64,000 bases of DNA. It comes from Sodalis ligni. GTDB taxonomy: Bacteria > Pseudomonadota > Gammaproteobacteria > Enterobacterales > Enterobacteriaceae. Numbering within the stretch: position 1 is the first letter of the stretch; each line of letters starts with the position of its first letter. The stretch lies in NCBI RefSeq assembly GCF_016865525.2, contig NZ_CP075169.1, forward strand, positions 5,890,337 to 5,954,336, given 5' to 3'. Made by a program: the position numbers and the translations under genes. Below are positions 19,399 through 31,113 of this stretch, piece by piece. The notes beneath the pieces were generated by a model. That model saw only the letters and a program-made list of their open reading frames with translations. It was not told where the DNA came from and made no database searches.

Positions 19399-20205
19399 TC
19401 AGTCATGCTGGCAAACAGGACACCAATAAAACGGGCGCGACCCGTGGGTGGTTTTTTCAATGGGATGCCCGCAGCGTTCACAAGGCCGTCCCGCCCGATG
19501 AAACACCTTGAACTGAAAGCGGGCGCCATGGTGCTTCCCTTCATCCAGCGGGTCATCCATGGTGCCGCGGGTGGCATAGGAAAGCCTGGGGATAGCCACA
19601 ATCGCCTCGCACAGGCGGTCAATCTGTTCCGGGCTCAAATCCCGCCCTCTAACCCCCGCCGTCAGCCTAGCCTGCCATAAAATCTCCACCCGCAGATAAT
19701 TGCCCAGTCCGGCAATAAAGGATTGATCCAGCAGCAGGCTGCCGAGCTGGCGTCCGCGAAAGCGCGGCGAGAGCAGGCGCGATCGGGTTTCCTCCACCGT
19801 GAGGACCGGATCCAGAACATCAGGGCCGATGCGCAGCAAAAACGGGTGGGCCGCCAGCGCGTCGGCATCCAGAATCTGAATATCGGACGCGCTGTACAGC
19901 AGGATGGCAAACTGTTCGTTTTCCAGGCGAACCCGCAAGTCTCGTTTGGTCAACGGCGTTTCTCCGGCCTTGACTACCCGCCATACGCCGTAGAGCTGGT
20001 TATGGCTGTACAGCACCAATCCGTTGGAAAACCAGGTAAGCAGCGCTTTGCCCCTGGTCTCTATTTTTTCGATGCGTTGACCGGTCAATTGGGATTCAAA
20101 AGGCTTCAGATGCGGGAAGGCAAACCACGCCAGGGTAATTTCCCGGCCGGCTACCGCCATCATCAGGGCGTCGGCCGCGCGCCGAATTTCAGGGCCTTCC
20201 GGCAT
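19399..20205 (-). CDS. nei: Endonuclease VIII (DNA glycosylase/AP lyase)
   Basis: 268 residues. Nei removes oxidised pyrimidines and cleaves the abasic site by beta,delta-elimination. The catalytic Pro2-Glu3 follows the initiator Met ([14 protein letters not shown]), the helix-two-turn-helix region has [19 protein letters not shown], and the C-terminal zinc finger shows [10 protein letters not shown]...WCPVC with the family Arg in GSRPFYWC. The start is fixed by the need for Pro2 and by an AGGAG site 6 nt upstream. Length matches E. coli Nei. It lies directly upstream of the leuX promoter on the same strand, and divergently from yjjA. Confidence 0.95.
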   Translation of the reverse strand: MPEGPEIRRAADALMMAVAGREITLAWFAFPHLKPFESQLTGQRIEKIETRGKALLTWFSNGLVLYSHNQLYGVWRVVKAGETPLTKRDLRVRLENEQFAILLYSASDIQILDADALAAHPFLLRIGPDVLDPVLTVEETRSRLLSPRFRGRQLGSLLLDQSFIAGLGNYLRVEILWQARLTAGVRGRDLSPEQIDRLCEAIVAIPRLSYATRGTMDDPLDEGKHHGARFQFKVFHRAGRPCERCGHPIEKTTHGSRPFYWCPVCQHD

Positions 20206-20396
20206 ACTTTTCTCCTGTTATGGGCGTTATGAAAATAATGGCGCTTAGAATTATCCTAAATCCGACATTAAATCGCCCCTTCTTTGGTCTGTTCTCTTTA
20301 GGCCATGAACTTGTCCGGCATACTAAAGTCCGAAAAAGGGACCTATGGAATAATACGATTTTACTTTTTATGCTTATGTTAAACAGGAAATTGACC

Positions 20397-20891
20397 ATGA
20401 CAATCACTCTGCGGCGTCACCTTCTTTCGCTGGCTTTGATGGCGACTTTGGCCCCTGGCCTGGCCCTGGCGGCCAACTTGATGGATTCGGTTAACAGCGC
20501 CCTTGGCACATCAGGCACCACCACGGGCAACGGCGCCGCACAAAGCGGCTCTACGGCATCCCTTGCCGGGTTGCTGGGGGGCGGCGATAAGGCCCTGAGC
20601 GCCGGCACCATGACCAATGCCGCCGGGGTGCTGGAGTACTGTGCGAAAAACAATCTGCTGTCAGATACCGGCACCACGGCAATTAAAGACAAGCTGATGG
20701 GCAAGCTGGGTATTTCCAGCCCGTCCAACGCCAAGAGCCAGGATTACCAGCAGGGTCTCGGCGGAATATTGAATACCGCCCAGGGCGGTCAGTTGAACCT
20801 GAAGGATCTCGGCTCCTCGCAGCTGGGCCAGAAGGTGAAATACAAAGCCTGCAATCTAGTGCTGAAACAGGGCAAGAACTTCATTTCCTGA
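20397..20891 (+). CDS. yjjA: DUF2501 periplasmic protein YjjA
   Basis: 164 residues, the same length as E. coli YjjA. A signal peptide (TITLRRHLLSLALMATLAPGL, cleavage after ALA-A) leads into a Gly/Ser/Thr-rich segment with LAGLLGGGDKAL. The conserved DUF2501 core is AGVLEYCAKNNLL, DYQQGLGGIL, and KYKACNLVLKQGKNFIS. The two cysteines could form a disulphide. The function of the family is unknown. I prefer the ATG at 20397 over the longer frame from 20220, since it starts right at the signal peptide and follows AGGAAATTGACC. It ends 9 bp before the convergent SDR gene. Confidence 0.88.
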   Translation: MTITLRRHLLSLALMATLAPGLALAANLMDSVNSALGTSGTTTGNGAAQSGSTASLAGLLGGGDKALSAGTMTNAAGVLEYCAKNNLLSDTGTTAIKDKLMGKLGISSPSNAKSQDYQQGLGGILNTAQGGQLNLKDLGSSQLGQKVKYKACNLVLKQGKNFIS

Positions 20892-20899
20892 CGGCGGCG

Positions 20900-21757
20900 C
20901 TATCGGCGCGGCTGCTTGATAAACGCGTTGAATGCCGATTCGAAATCCGGATGCCAGCGGGAAAGCGGCGGTCGATTTTCGACGATATCGCCGGCGGCCC
21001 ATAAAATGCGTTTTTCATCCAGGGAACGGGGCACGTCATTGTCCGGGCACAGGATATAAAAGTCGCCGGCGTCCAGCCGCTCCATCATAAAATCAGCGGT
21101 TTGATCCGCGGTCCAGGCGCCGGCGGGTTTCTCGACGCGACCGCGGCGGGTGAGCCCGGTGAAGACAAAACCAGGAATCAGCAGATGGGCGCTGAGGCGG
21201 CAGCCGTCGGTATTGCGCAGTTCGTGCTGCAATGCCTCGGTAAAGGCCTTTAGGCCGGCCTTGGCAACGTTATAGGCGGGGTCTCCCGGCGGCGTGGTGA
21301 TGCCCTGTTTGGAGCCGGTATTGATCACCAGGCCAGGCCGGCCGCGGGCCATCATCTCGGGTACAAAAATCTGCGTACCGTTGATGACGCCGTATAAATT
21401 CACTTCCAGTATGCGCCGCCAGTTTTCCGCCGGGCCGAACACGCCGCTGCCGGGCTGGATGCCGGCGTTATTCATCAGCACATCGGTGCCACCGAAGCGC
21501 TGGGCAACGGCATCCCGCAGGCTGACCAGGGAATCCGGCTGGCTGACGTCCGCCTGGAAGGTGAAAACATCCTGCTTGCCTCTTGCCGCCAGCGCGGCCA
21601 CCTCTTCGGCCCCATGGGCGAGGCGCTCAGCCTCGAGATCGGCGATGCAGACGCGCAGCCCGCGCTGGGCGAAACGTTTGGCGGCGGCCAAACCTATGCC
21701 GGACGCACCGCCGGTGATAACGGCGACGGAACCGGGTAACAGGGATAAATGGGTCAT
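20900..21757 (-). CDS. Short-chain dehydrogenase/reductase
   Basis: 285 residues. The Rossmann motif TGGASGIGLAAAKRFAQRG lies near the N-terminus, with NNAGIQPGSG in the middle and the catalytic Ser region NTGSKQGITTPPGDPAYNVAKAG supplying Tyr-x3-Lys. Asp in CIADLEAERLA at the end of beta-2 favours NAD(H) over NADP(H). The substrate cannot be read from the sequence. The start at 21757 follows AGGATACTC. An upstream in-frame ATG at 21820 would overlap no feature but lacks a ribosome site. It converges with yjjA. The LysR gene to the right is separated by 600 bp and not clearly linked. Confidence 0.87.
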   Translation of the reverse strand: MTHLSLLPGSVAVITGGASGIGLAAAKRFAQRGLRVCIADLEAERLAHGAEEVAALAARGKQDVFTFQADVSQPDSLVSLRDAVAQRFGGTDVLMNNAGIQPGSGVFGPAENWRRILEVNLYGVINGTQIFVPEMMARGRPGLVINTGSKQGITTPPGDPAYNVAKAGLKAFTEALQHELRNTDGCRLSAHLLIPGFVFTGLTRRGRVEKPAGAWTADQTADFMMERLDAGDFYILCPDNDVPRSLDEKRILWAAGDIVENRPPLSRWHPDFESAFNAFIKQPRR

Positions 21758-22372
21758 GAGTATCCTCGCAATGTTGCAATCACATCGGCGATTCAGGGTC
21801 TTGATGAACCGACGTCCCAAAACGTTCCCATGCTAAAACGATTGCCCGCCGTGGGCAACGACCTTGGACAACAGCTTACCCGCACATTTGGCCACAGTAA
21901 CCTCAACGGAAGGGACATTCAGCAGTTTTTCCGATGGAGCAGGATCTCATTATCATGCAATATGCAGATACTCATCATCTTTCAAATTGCCACCTTGCTG
22001 CAATTCGAAATCTATTGGGTATATTAGGAAAGGCATATTCTACATAGTTCAAATAATATTATTAATCTGCTATTAAAAGACATTTAACAATATTATTCAG
22101 CATATCTAAAATAACGGGACACGCCAGTAGTAACGCCCGTTCGCGGTCGGTCCAATAGGTTAATGAAGGGATAAGGCACTCCGCAAGGAGTATTTTAGCC
22201 TTGTCATTATTAAAAATAAAAGATAAAATCATTAGCCACTAAAAGAAGTTAGTCAATTGTTCTCATGCTAATGAGTTATGTAGAGGAGAATGAAGATTAT
22301 AATTTTAAGTGCCTTTGCATTCGTTACCTAACGAATATCCCTCAAACCCGCGTTTCTAATTATGACTACTAT
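21758..22372. other. Intergenic region between SDR and LysR genes
   Basis: About 615 bp, AT-rich in its right half. It contains the palindromic repeat at 21968-22026. A tiny frame MKIIILSAFAFVT begins at about 22290 behind GAGGAG, but the spacing of one to two bases is too short for it to be called. The promoter of the LysR gene should be here; no site stands out. Confidence 0.4.
21968..22026. repeat. Enterobacterial palindromic repeat, copy 2
   Basis: ATACTCATCATCTTTCAAAT and AATTCGAAATCTATTGGGTA form the two ends, a decayed match to the copies at 3975 and 23362. The arms TTCAAATTGC and GCAATTCGAA remain complementary. Confidence 0.6.
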
Positions 22373-23272
22373 ATGAACAATTTTGATTTTAACTTATTGG
22401 TTGTACTGAACGCGCTGCTGGAAGACTGCAGCGTCAATCTGGCGGCCAGGAAACTGAACGTCACCGCACCAGCCATCAGCAAGTCTCTGAACAAGATTCG
22501 GGCTTTGTTTAACGATCCGATACTGGTTCGCAGCGGAACCAAGCTGATTCCCACACCGAGGGCAATTGCATTGAAGGAGGATGTGCGGCAATTGGTTAAC
22601 CGCATTGAGTCCATGTTGAATACCAATATGGCCTTCGAACCCCATACCACCAATGTGTCATTTACCATCGCGGCGAACGCCACCATTGTTTTCACCCTCA
22701 ATGCCACATTATTCAGGGAAATCCAGAAAAGCGCGCCAAATGTGTTTATCAATATGGTTCATGACTCCGAATTTGATGATGACTTTTTACGATCAAACGA
22801 TATTGATTTATACATTGGCGAAATGCGCGATCTGAATCCGGAGATTACCATACGTACCATTCACTCAGCGAAGTGTTATTTTATGTGCCGCTGCGGCCAT
22901 CCGATCATCTGTACGGATAAGAGCATGGACAATCTGCTGAAATATCATTTTGTCCAGACCAAGGAGAAGTATCCGGCCGGTACGGATGAGGCAATGAAAT
23001 ATTTTTGGTCCGCGCGCCACGTCATGGGGGCTACGCCCGGTTATATGGCCACCATGAATGCTATTACCCATTCAGACGCCTTGGCCATCGTGCCGGATTT
23101 TGTGGTGAAGAATTTGCGCAAGCTGAATATCGCGGTGGAATTTTTCAGTGCGGATTTTGATTTAGGCAAGCGCAGCATCATCCAGGCCTGGCACTCGAAA
23201 CATAACCATTCACCCTGTCATAAGTGGCTGCGCGACCTGACCAAAGTGCTGTTTGTAGAAAGTATTAAATGA
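22373..23272 (+). CDS. LysR-family transcriptional regulator
   Basis: 299 residues from the chosen Met. The N-terminal winged helix reads FDFNLLVVLNALLEDCSVNL, AARKLNVTAPAISKSLNKIR and FNDPILVRSGTKLIPTPRA. The effector-binding domain has IAANATIVFTLNATLF and DLYIGEMRD, with the C-terminal ALAIVPDFVVKNL. The helix-turn-helix order and length are typical for the NodD2/LeuO-like branch. The start at 22373 matches where the family begins; an in-frame ATG at 22265 would add 36 residues of non-family sequence, and neither has a clear ribosome site. No gene is divergent from it nearby, so its target is unknown. Confidence 0.88.
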   Translation: MNNFDFNLLVVLNALLEDCSVNLAARKLNVTAPAISKSLNKIRALFNDPILVRSGTKLIPTPRAIALKEDVRQLVNRIESMLNTNMAFEPHTTNVSFTIAANATIVFTLNATLFREIQKSAPNVFINMVHDSEFDDDFLRSNDIDLYIGEMRDLNPEITIRTIHSAKCYFMCRCGHPIICTDKSMDNLLKYHFVQTKEKYPAGTDEAMKYFWSARHVMGATPGYMATMNAITHSDALAIVPDFVVKNLRKLNIAVEFFSADFDLGKRSIIQAWHSKHNHSPCHKWLRDLTKVLFVESIK

Positions 23273-23361
23273 ATGATTTGTGGTCGTAACGGCTGATAAC
23301 AACCTGAAGGTCGATGCAATGAGGTCTTCACCACTAACCGGCGCTAACAGGAATATGCCTG

Positions 23362-23427
23362 TTATACCCGTCATACTTCAAGTTGCAGGCTTGCTGGCTT
23401 TCCTGCAACTCGAATTATTTAGGCATA
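23362..23427. repeat. Enterobacterial palindromic repeat, copy 3
   Basis: TTATACCCGTCATACTTCAA and TGCAACTCGAATTATTTAGG are the ends, with GTTGCAG and CTGCAAC arms. This is the least decayed of the three copies and lies between the LysR gene and lptG. Confidence 0.75.
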
Positions 23428-23441
23428 GCGCCTCGCCGCGA

Positions 23442-24533
23442 TTAACGTTTTCTAAGCAATAGCGCCACGCTGATTACCAGGAATGCCATACTGGGTAACA
23501 ATGCCCCGTACAGGGGCGGCAGACTGTATACCAGGCTTAACGGTCCGAAGATCTGATCCAGTACATAGAACAAGAACCCGAAGCTTATTCCCGTCACTAC
23601 CCTCACGCCCATCGCCACGCTGCGCAGCGGGCCGAAAATAAACGACAGCGCCATCAGCATCATCACCGCTACCGAGAAGGGGGAGAAGATCTTACTCCAC
23701 ATATTCAGCTCATAGCGATTGGACTCCTGTCCGCTTTGCTTAAGGTACTTCACATAATCACGCAGGCCGGTGATGGATAAGGCGTCCGGATCCAGCGCCA
23801 CCACTCCCAGCTTGTCAGGGGTCAGATTGGTTTTCCACACGCCGCTAAGCATCTGCCGGCCCGAGATTTGCTGAGGGTGGCCCGAGATCTGCTGTGGATC
23901 CGTCAAGTCGGACTCGTCCACCTGGGAGAGATGCCAGACGCCGTCGGCATATTTCGCATCGGCGGCATAGCGCAGAGTCTGCAGGCGGTTGTGCTGGTCG
24001 AAATTGTAAATATTGACTCCGGATAATTCGTCGTTGCTCACCACCCGCTCGATGTAGATGAAATTGTTGCCGTCTTTGGCCCATAAACCGCTTTGCACCG
24101 AGAGCATCGAACCGCCGTACAGGGCCTGGGAACGGTAATTTCTCGCCATTTGTTCACCCTGCGGCGCCACCCATTCGCCGATGGCCATGGTGAGCAGCAC
24201 CAGGGGAATGGCGGTTTTCATCACCGAGGCGGCGATTTGCATGCGGGTGAAGCCCGAGGCCTGCATCACCACCAGTTCACTGCGGCTAGCCAGCGTGCCC
24301 AGACCGAGCAGCGCGCCGAGCAGCGCCGCCATGGGGAAAAATATCTCGATGTCCTTGGGGACGCTCAATATCGTGTAAAGACCGGCGCCGACGACGGAAT
24401 AGTCGCCCTGGCCGGTTTTACGCAGCTGATCGACGAACTTGATGATGCCGGAGAGCGAGACCAGCATAAACAGAGTCATCATGATGGTGTTGAAAATCGT
24501 TTTACCGATGTAGCGGTCCAGTACTCCAAACAT
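23442..24533 (-). CDS. lptG: LPS export permease LptG
   Basis: 363 residues, matching E. coli LptG along its length. LptG and LptF form the inner-membrane permease that, with the LptB ATPase, extracts lipopolysaccharide and feeds it to LptC and the periplasmic bridge. Visible features are the N-terminal MFGVLDRYIGKTIFNTIMMT with the first membrane helix, LLGALLGLGTLASRSELVVM, the periplasmic beta-jellyroll (GLWAKDGNNFIYIERV, VDESDLTDPQQI) and the last helices ending LLLRKR. A short duplication, QQISGHPQQISGR, occurs in the jellyroll where E. coli has one QITGS unit. The ATG overlaps the lptF stop in TGATG and is preceded by AGGAG. Confidence 0.95.
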   Translation of the reverse strand: MFGVLDRYIGKTIFNTIMMTLFMLVSLSGIIKFVDQLRKTGQGDYSVVGAGLYTILSVPKDIEIFFPMAALLGALLGLGTLASRSELVVMQASGFTRMQIAASVMKTAIPLVLLTMAIGEWVAPQGEQMARNYRSQALYGGSMLSVQSGLWAKDGNNFIYIERVVSNDELSGVNIYNFDQHNRLQTLRYAADAKYADGVWHLSQVDESDLTDPQQISGHPQQISGRQMLSGVWKTNLTPDKLGVVALDPDALSITGLRDYVKYLKQSGQESNRYELNMWSKIFSPFSVAVMMLMALSFIFGPLRSVAMGVRVVTGISFGFLFYVLDQIFGPLSLVYSLPPLYGALLPSMAFLVISVALLLRKR

Positions 24534-25632
24534 CAAACCGCTCCTCTTGAATGTAATCCGTCGCGTATTCTTCTCACCGGCACGGTTTCCCAAAGATTGA
24601 GTAACACGGCAATGCCCAGATAGACCAGGTTGGTCAACCACATCCATATCATCGGGTCGAGTTTACCTTTGGCGCCGTTGGAACGCAGCGAGCTTTGCAG
24701 CAGAAAAAAGATCAGGTACATCAGCATGGCCGGCAGCATGCTCATCACCCGGCCTTGTCGCGGGTTAACCGCGCTGAGCGGAACCACCATGATGGCCATG
24801 ATAAATACCGAGACCACCAGTGTCAGGCGCCACTGCATTTCCGCCTTGGCCCCGGGGTCGGAGGAGTGGCGGAGTTCATGCATGGTCATCTGATCCGCGT
24901 CGGTGCTGTCCGCCGACACCGCCTGGTGGCCGATGACCGCCTGGTACTGGGTAAAATCGGTGATGCGAAAATCCCGCAGCAGCGCAGTGCCTTCGTAGCG
25001 GGTGCCTTTATCCAGCATCACCAGTTGCGAACCGTCGGCACGCTGGGTCATGTGCCCCTGATCCGCCACCACCACCGAGGGCCGGGCATTGCCTTTGGGT
25101 CGCAGCTGGGCCAGAAACACGTTCTGGAACTGCTGTCCTTTGACATTGCCGACGAACAGTATCGAATTGCCGTTTTGCGCCGCCTGGAACTGCCCTTCCA
25201 CCATCGCCGCCATGCTGGGATTGGCCTTGGCCTCCGCCAGGACTTCGTCCTGGTGGCGGGCGGACCAGGGAGAAAGCCAGATAACGTTGGCGCCGGCGAA
25301 AATCGCCGTCAGCACGCTGAGAATCAGCGCCGCCTTGACCAAAACGCTCTTACCCAGTCCACAGGCATGCATCACCGTAATTTCGCTTTCGGTGTACAAT
25401 CGGCTCAGGGACATCAGTAAGCCCAAGAATAGGCTGAGGGAAGAATTAACTGTGCCATTTCCGGCACCCCTAAACCGAGTAGGGATAACACCAGGTTTGT
25501 CGGAATATCGCCGTCAACCGCAGCTCCCAGCACCCGTACCAGCTTCTGACAGAAGAAAATCAGCAACAGGATAAACAGGATGGCGAGCTGGCTTTTGAAA
25601 ACTTCCCGAACCAGATATCTAAGGATGATCAC
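24533..25632 (-). pseudogene. lptF: LPS export permease LptF with a single-base frameshift
   Basis: The first 68 codons ([20 protein letters not shown] ... MAQLILP) and the rest ([20 protein letters not shown] ... RDGLHSRGAV) match E. coli LptF in different frames. The break is at 25437-25440: the minus strand reads CTTCCCTCAGCC, where CTTCCCCTCAGCC would restore [12 protein letters not shown]. Everything else is well conserved, including the VVPLSAVNPRQGR stretch. LptF is the second half of the LptB2FG exporter and is essential in E. coli and relatives, so a true knockout is not expected. A sequencing or assembly error in a C run is the simplest reading, with recent decay as the alternative. 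No slippery heptamer for programmed frameshifting is evident. Confidence 0.9.
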
Positions 25633-25905
25633 GCTTATTTCGCCTGTGAAAACTTGTCTTTTTGCAGGAAAATCGATAATTTCTTTGCTAATCCACCAAT
25701 AATACGTATCAATTAGCCACCTTTATCGCCAGATAGAGTATAACAACATTAAGCGTTCGGCCGTGCTATGAGAACGCACTGATTATTGCCGGAATAACGT
25801 CCTTTGCGTCGTTTAGATTAACACATAGAGTTAAGGCAAAGGGGGGGGATAAAATAGGAAAAGGTCTATTTTATCTTCGTTGGCGGTTTTTTTCTTTAAG
25901 ATTAA

Positions 25906-27426
<1,521 letters not shown>

Positions 27427-27448
27427 GCGTAAAAAAGGTATGCTTTAC

Positions 27449-27477
27449 CGGGCGGCTCAGGTCGCCCGTTATTTTTA
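27449..27477 (+). terminator. Rho-independent terminator after pepA
   Basis: CGGGCG pairs with CGCCCG around an 8-nt loop and is followed by TTATTTTTATC, 23 bp after the pepA stop. Confidence 0.75.
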
Positions 27478-27509
27478 TCTTCCCCTCTCAGGTTCTTTAA
27501 AAACGGTAC

Positions 27510-27959
27510 ATGAAAAACGCGACCTTTTATCTTCTTGACCAGGACATACTTCAGGACGGCTTGACCGCCGTGGAGCGGCTGGCCTGCGAACTGGCGGCAA
27601 ACCGCTGGCGCGGGGGTAAAAGAGTGCTGGTGGCCTGTGAGGACGAGGCGCAGGCATTAAAACTGGATGAAGCATTATGGCAGCGGGATCCGGAATCCTT
27701 TGTGCCGCACAATCTGGCGGGGGAAGGTCCCCGCTACGGCGCGCCGGTGGAAATATGCTGGCCCGGGCGCCGGGGCAACGCGCCGCGCGAGCTGTTGATC
27801 AGCCTGTTGCCGCACTGCGCCGATTTTGCCTCCGCTTTCCATGAAGTGATAGACTTCGTCCCCCATGAAGACCACATGAAACAGTTGGCGCGCGATCGCT
27901 ATAAAGCCTATCGCAGCGTCGGCTTCCAATTGACCACGGCCACGCCGCCAACGCAGTGA
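27510..27959 (+). CDS. holC: DNA polymerase III chi subunit
   Basis: 149 residues. Chi links the clamp loader (through psi, HolD) to single-stranded DNA-binding protein at the replication fork. The family opening [20 protein letters not shown], the [16 protein letters not shown] segment, the [12 protein letters not shown] stretch and the C-terminal [15 protein letters not shown] are all visible. The gene sits between pepA and valS as in E. coli and ends 13 bp before valS, so the two are probably cotranscribed. The C-terminus TTATPPTQ differs from E. coli but is not truncated. Confidence 0.95.
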   Translation: MKNATFYLLDQDILQDGLTAVERLACELAANRWRGGKRVLVACEDEAQALKLDEALWQRDPESFVPHNLAGEGPRYGAPVEICWPGRRGNAPRELLISLLPHCADFASAFHEVIDFVPHEDHMKQLARDRYKAYRSVGFQLTTATPPTQ

Positions 27960-27972
27960 AATACGACGCATA

Positions 27973-30828
27973 ATGGAAAAGACATATAACCCGCACGATA
28001 TTGAGCAGCCGCTTTACGAGCATTGGGAAAAACAGGGCTATTTCAAACCGAACAACGATCCGGGCAAAGAAAGCTTCTGTATCATGATCCCGCCGCCGAA
28101 CGTGACCGGCAGCCTGCATATGGGCCATGCCTTTCAGCAGACCATTATGGATATCATCGTGCGCTACCAGCGCATGCAGGGCAAAAATACCCTGTGGCAG
28201 GTGGGCACCGACCATGCGGGTATCGCCACGCAAATGGTGGTGGAGCGCAAAATCGCGGCGGAAGAGGGCAAAAACCGTCACGATTACGGCCGTGAAGCCT
28301 TTATCGAGAAAATCTGGCGGTGGAAAGCGGAATCCGGCGGCACCATTACCCGCCAGATGCGTCGCCTCGGCGCATCGGTGGATTGGGATCGCGAGCGCTT
28401 TACCATGGACGAAGGGCTGTCCAACGCGGTGAAGGAAGTGTTCGTCCAGCTGTTCAAAGAGGATTTGATTTACCGCGGCAAGCGGCTGGTGAACTGGGAT
28501 CCGAAGCTGCGCACCGCCATTTCCGATCTGGAAGTGGAAAACCGCGAGTCCCAGTCCCACATCTGGCATCTGCGCTATCCTCTGGCGGACGGCGCCACAA
28601 CCGCCGAAGGCAAGGATTACCTGGTAGTGGCCACCACGCGTCCGGAAACCATGCTGGGCGATACCGGCGTGGCGGTGAATCCGGAGGATCCCCGTTACCG
28701 GGATCTCATCGGCAAATATGTTCTGTTGCCCCTGGTGGGCCGCCGTATTCCCATCATCGGCGACGAACACGCGGACATGACCAAAGGCACCGGCTGCGTG
28801 AAGATTACCCCGGCCCATGATTTTAATGACTATGAGGTGGGCAAGCGCCACGCCCTGCCCATGATCAATATCCTGACCCTGGACGGCAATATACGTGAAC
28901 AGGCGGAAGTATTCAGTTCCCTGGGAGAAGTGAGTTCGGCTGCCAATGAAGACATCCCCGCCGAGTTTCGCGGCCTGGAGCGTTTTGCCGCCCGCCGGGC
29001 GATAGTGGCCGCTTTCGACGCCCTGGGACTGCTTGATGAAATCAAGCCCCATGCCCTGACGGCGCCCTATGGCGATCGCAGCGGCGTGGTCATTGAGCCC
29101 ATGCTCACCGATCAGTGGTACGTACGGACCGCGCCGTTGGCTAAAGTGGCCATTGCGGCGGTGGAGGACGGCGAGATCCAGTTCGTGCCGAAGCAGTATG
29201 AGAATATGTATTACAGCTGGATGCGCGATATCCAGGACTGGTGTATTTCCCGGCAGCTATGGTGGGGACACCGGATCCCCGCTTGGTATGACGAAGCCGG
29301 CAAGGTCTATGTGGGCCGCAATGAAGACGAAGTCCGCCGGGAAAACAATCTTGATGCAGAGGTGAAGCTTCGCCAGGACGAAGACGTGCTGGATACCTGG
29401 TTCTCCTCGGGCCTGTGGACCTTCTCCACCCTGGGCTGGCCGGAACAGACCCCCGATTTGAAGACCTTCCATCCCACCAGCGTGCTGGTAAGCGGCTTTG
29501 ATATCATCTTCTTCTGGATTGCCCGCATGGTCATGCTCACCATGCACTTTGTCAAAGATGAAAACCAGCGTCCGCAGGTGCCGTTTAAAACCGTCTATAT
29601 GACCGGACTTATCCGCGACGATGAAGGGCAGAAGATGTCCAAATCAAAGGGCAACGTTATCGACCCGCTGGATATGGTGGACGGGATTTCCCTGCCGGAT
29701 CTGGTGGAAAAACGCACCGGCAATATGATGCAGCCCCAATTGGCGGATAAAATCCGCAAACGCACCGAAAAGCAGTTCCCGCAGGGGATTGAGCCGCACG
29801 GCACCGATGCCCTGCGTTTCACCCTGGCGGCGCTGGCCTCCACCGGCCGCGATATCAACTGGGATATGAAACGCCTGGAAGGATACCGCAACTTCTGCAA
29901 CAAGCTGTGGAACGCCAGCCGCTTCGTGCTGATGAACACCGAAGGGCAGGATTGCGGCCAGAACGGGGGCGAGATGAGCCTGTCACTGGCGGATCGTTGG
30001 ATCCTGACCGCCTTTAACCAGACGGTGAAAGCCTATCGCGACGCGTTGGATAATTACCGCTTCGACCTGGCGGCCAACGTGCTGTACGACTTCACCTGGA
30101 ACCAGTTCTGCGACTGGTATCTGGAGCTCACCAAACCGGTCATGAACGGCGGCAGCGACGCCGAGCTGCGCGGGACACGCCATACGCTGGTGCAGGTGCT
30201 GGAGAGTTTACTGCGCCTGGCCCATCCCATCGTGCCGTTTATCACCGAAACCATTTGGCAGCGGGTGAAGACGCTGAAAGGCATTGAAGCCGATACGCTG
30301 ATGCTGCAGCCCTTCCCCGCCTTTGATGCCGGCCTGGACGACGCACAGGCCCTGGCAGACGTGGAGTGGATCAAGCAGGTCATCATGGCGGTGCGGGCTG
30401 TCCGCACGGAAATGAATATCTCCCCCGGTAAGCCGCTGGATCTGCTGGTGCGCGGCGCCACGCCTCTAACCCGGCAGCGCATCGACACCAATCGGAGTTT
30501 TATCCAGACCCTGGCGCGTTTGCAAAGCCTGAGCCTGCTGGATGAGGGCGACAAAGGCCCGGTTTCGGTGGTGAAGCTGGTGGAAGAAGGCGAACTGCTG
30601 ATTCCCATGGCCGGTCTTATCGATAAAGCGGCGGAACTGGATCGGCTGGCCAATGAAGTCGCCAGGCTCGAGGGAGAAATCGGCCGTATCGAGGCCAAGC
30701 TTTCCAACAAGGGATTCGTCGCCCGGGCGCCGGAAGCGGTAGTGGCCAAGGAGCGGGAAAAGCTGGCGGGTTATGTCGCTTCAAAAGAGACGCTGCTGGA
30801 ACAGCGGGCAACCATCGCCAATCTTTGA
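27973..30828 (+). CDS. valS: Valyl-tRNA synthetase
   Basis: 951 residues, the same as E. coli ValS. Class I catalytic signatures are present: the HIGH box as HMGH in [13 protein letters not shown] (residues about 42-54) and KMSKSKGN near residue 555. The CP1 editing domain contains [17 protein letters not shown]. The C-terminal anticodon-binding domain is followed by a coiled coil ([20 protein letters not shown]). It attaches valine to tRNA-Val and hydrolyses mischarged threonine. A long gene rich in homopolymer runs, it has no frame lesion, unlike the accessory genes of this window. Confidence 0.97.
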   Translation: MEKTYNPHDIEQPLYEHWEKQGYFKPNNDPGKESFCIMIPPPNVTGSLHMGHAFQQTIMDIIVRYQRMQGKNTLWQVGTDHAGIATQMVVERKIAAEEGKNRHDYGREAFIEKIWRWKAESGGTITRQMRRLGASVDWDRERFTMDEGLSNAVKEVFVQLFKEDLIYRGKRLVNWDPKLRTAISDLEVENRESQSHIWHLRYPLADGATTAEGKDYLVVATTRPETMLGDTGVAVNPEDPRYRDLIGKYVLLPLVGRRIPIIGDEHADMTKGTGCVKITPAHDFNDYEVGKRHALPMINILTLDGNIREQAEVFSSLGEVSSAANEDIPAEFRGLERFAARRAIVAAFDALGLLDEIKPHALTAPYGDRSGVVIEPMLTDQWYVRTAPLAKVAIAAVEDGEIQFVPKQYENMYYSWMRDIQDWCISRQLWWGHRIPAWYDEAGKVYVGRNEDEVRRENNLDAEVKLRQDEDVLDTWFSSGLWTFSTLGWPEQTPDLKTFHPTSVLVSGFDIIFFWIARMVMLTMHFVKDENQRPQVPFKTVYMTGLIRDDEGQKMSKSKGNVIDPLDMVDGISLPDLVEKRTGNMMQPQLADKIRKRTEKQFPQGIEPHGTDALRFTLAALASTGRDINWDMKRLEGYRNFCNKLWNASRFVLMNTEGQDCGQNGGEMSLSLADRWILTAFNQTVKAYRDALDNYRFDLAANVLYDFTWNQFCDWYLELTKPVMNGGSDAELRGTRHTLVQVLESLLRLAHPIVPFITETIWQRVKTLKGIEADTLMLQPFPAFDAGLDDAQALADVEWIKQVIMAVRAVRTEMNISPGKPLDLLVRGATPLTRQRIDTNRSFIQTLARLQSLSLLDEGDKGPVSVVKLVEEGELLIPMAGLIDKAAELDRLANEVARLEGEIGRIEAKLSNKGFVARAPEAVVAKEREKLAGYVASKETLLEQRATIANL

Positions 30829-30898
30829 TGCCGCGCCGGGCTGTGCTGCTTTATGGATCAGGAACCCGGCAGGTTGCAAAGCTATCGCCCGACCAACG

Positions 30899-30930
30899 AG
30901 TGCCTGCCGCATGAGGATGCGGCGGGCACT
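30899..30930 (+). terminator. Strong stem-loop after valS
   Basis: AGTGCCTGCCGCAT pairs with ATGCGGCGGGCACT (one G-U) around GAGG, followed by TTGTCTC. The stem is strong but the U tract is poor; it may be a terminator or an mRNA-stabilising hairpin. Confidence 0.55.
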
Positions 30931-31113
30931 TGTCTCACTGAATGTTGCCTTCCGGCCGTAGACCGGATTCCTCGGCGTCCATCATGCTAGGCCTTTCATG
31001 AAAAAACCCGACAGGGGCAGCCTTTCGCCCCATGATTTTATTTGCATCACCAGCATCTGCAATGCTATTACTCGTAATAATAAAACAGATAATGTATTTC
31101 ACATTCTTGAGTA

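Noticed and set aside
22288..22330. Leader peptide MKIIILSAFAFVT upstream of the LysR gene
   Set aside because: The GAGGAG is too close to the ATG, and the frame is inside an alternative 5' extension of the LysR gene.
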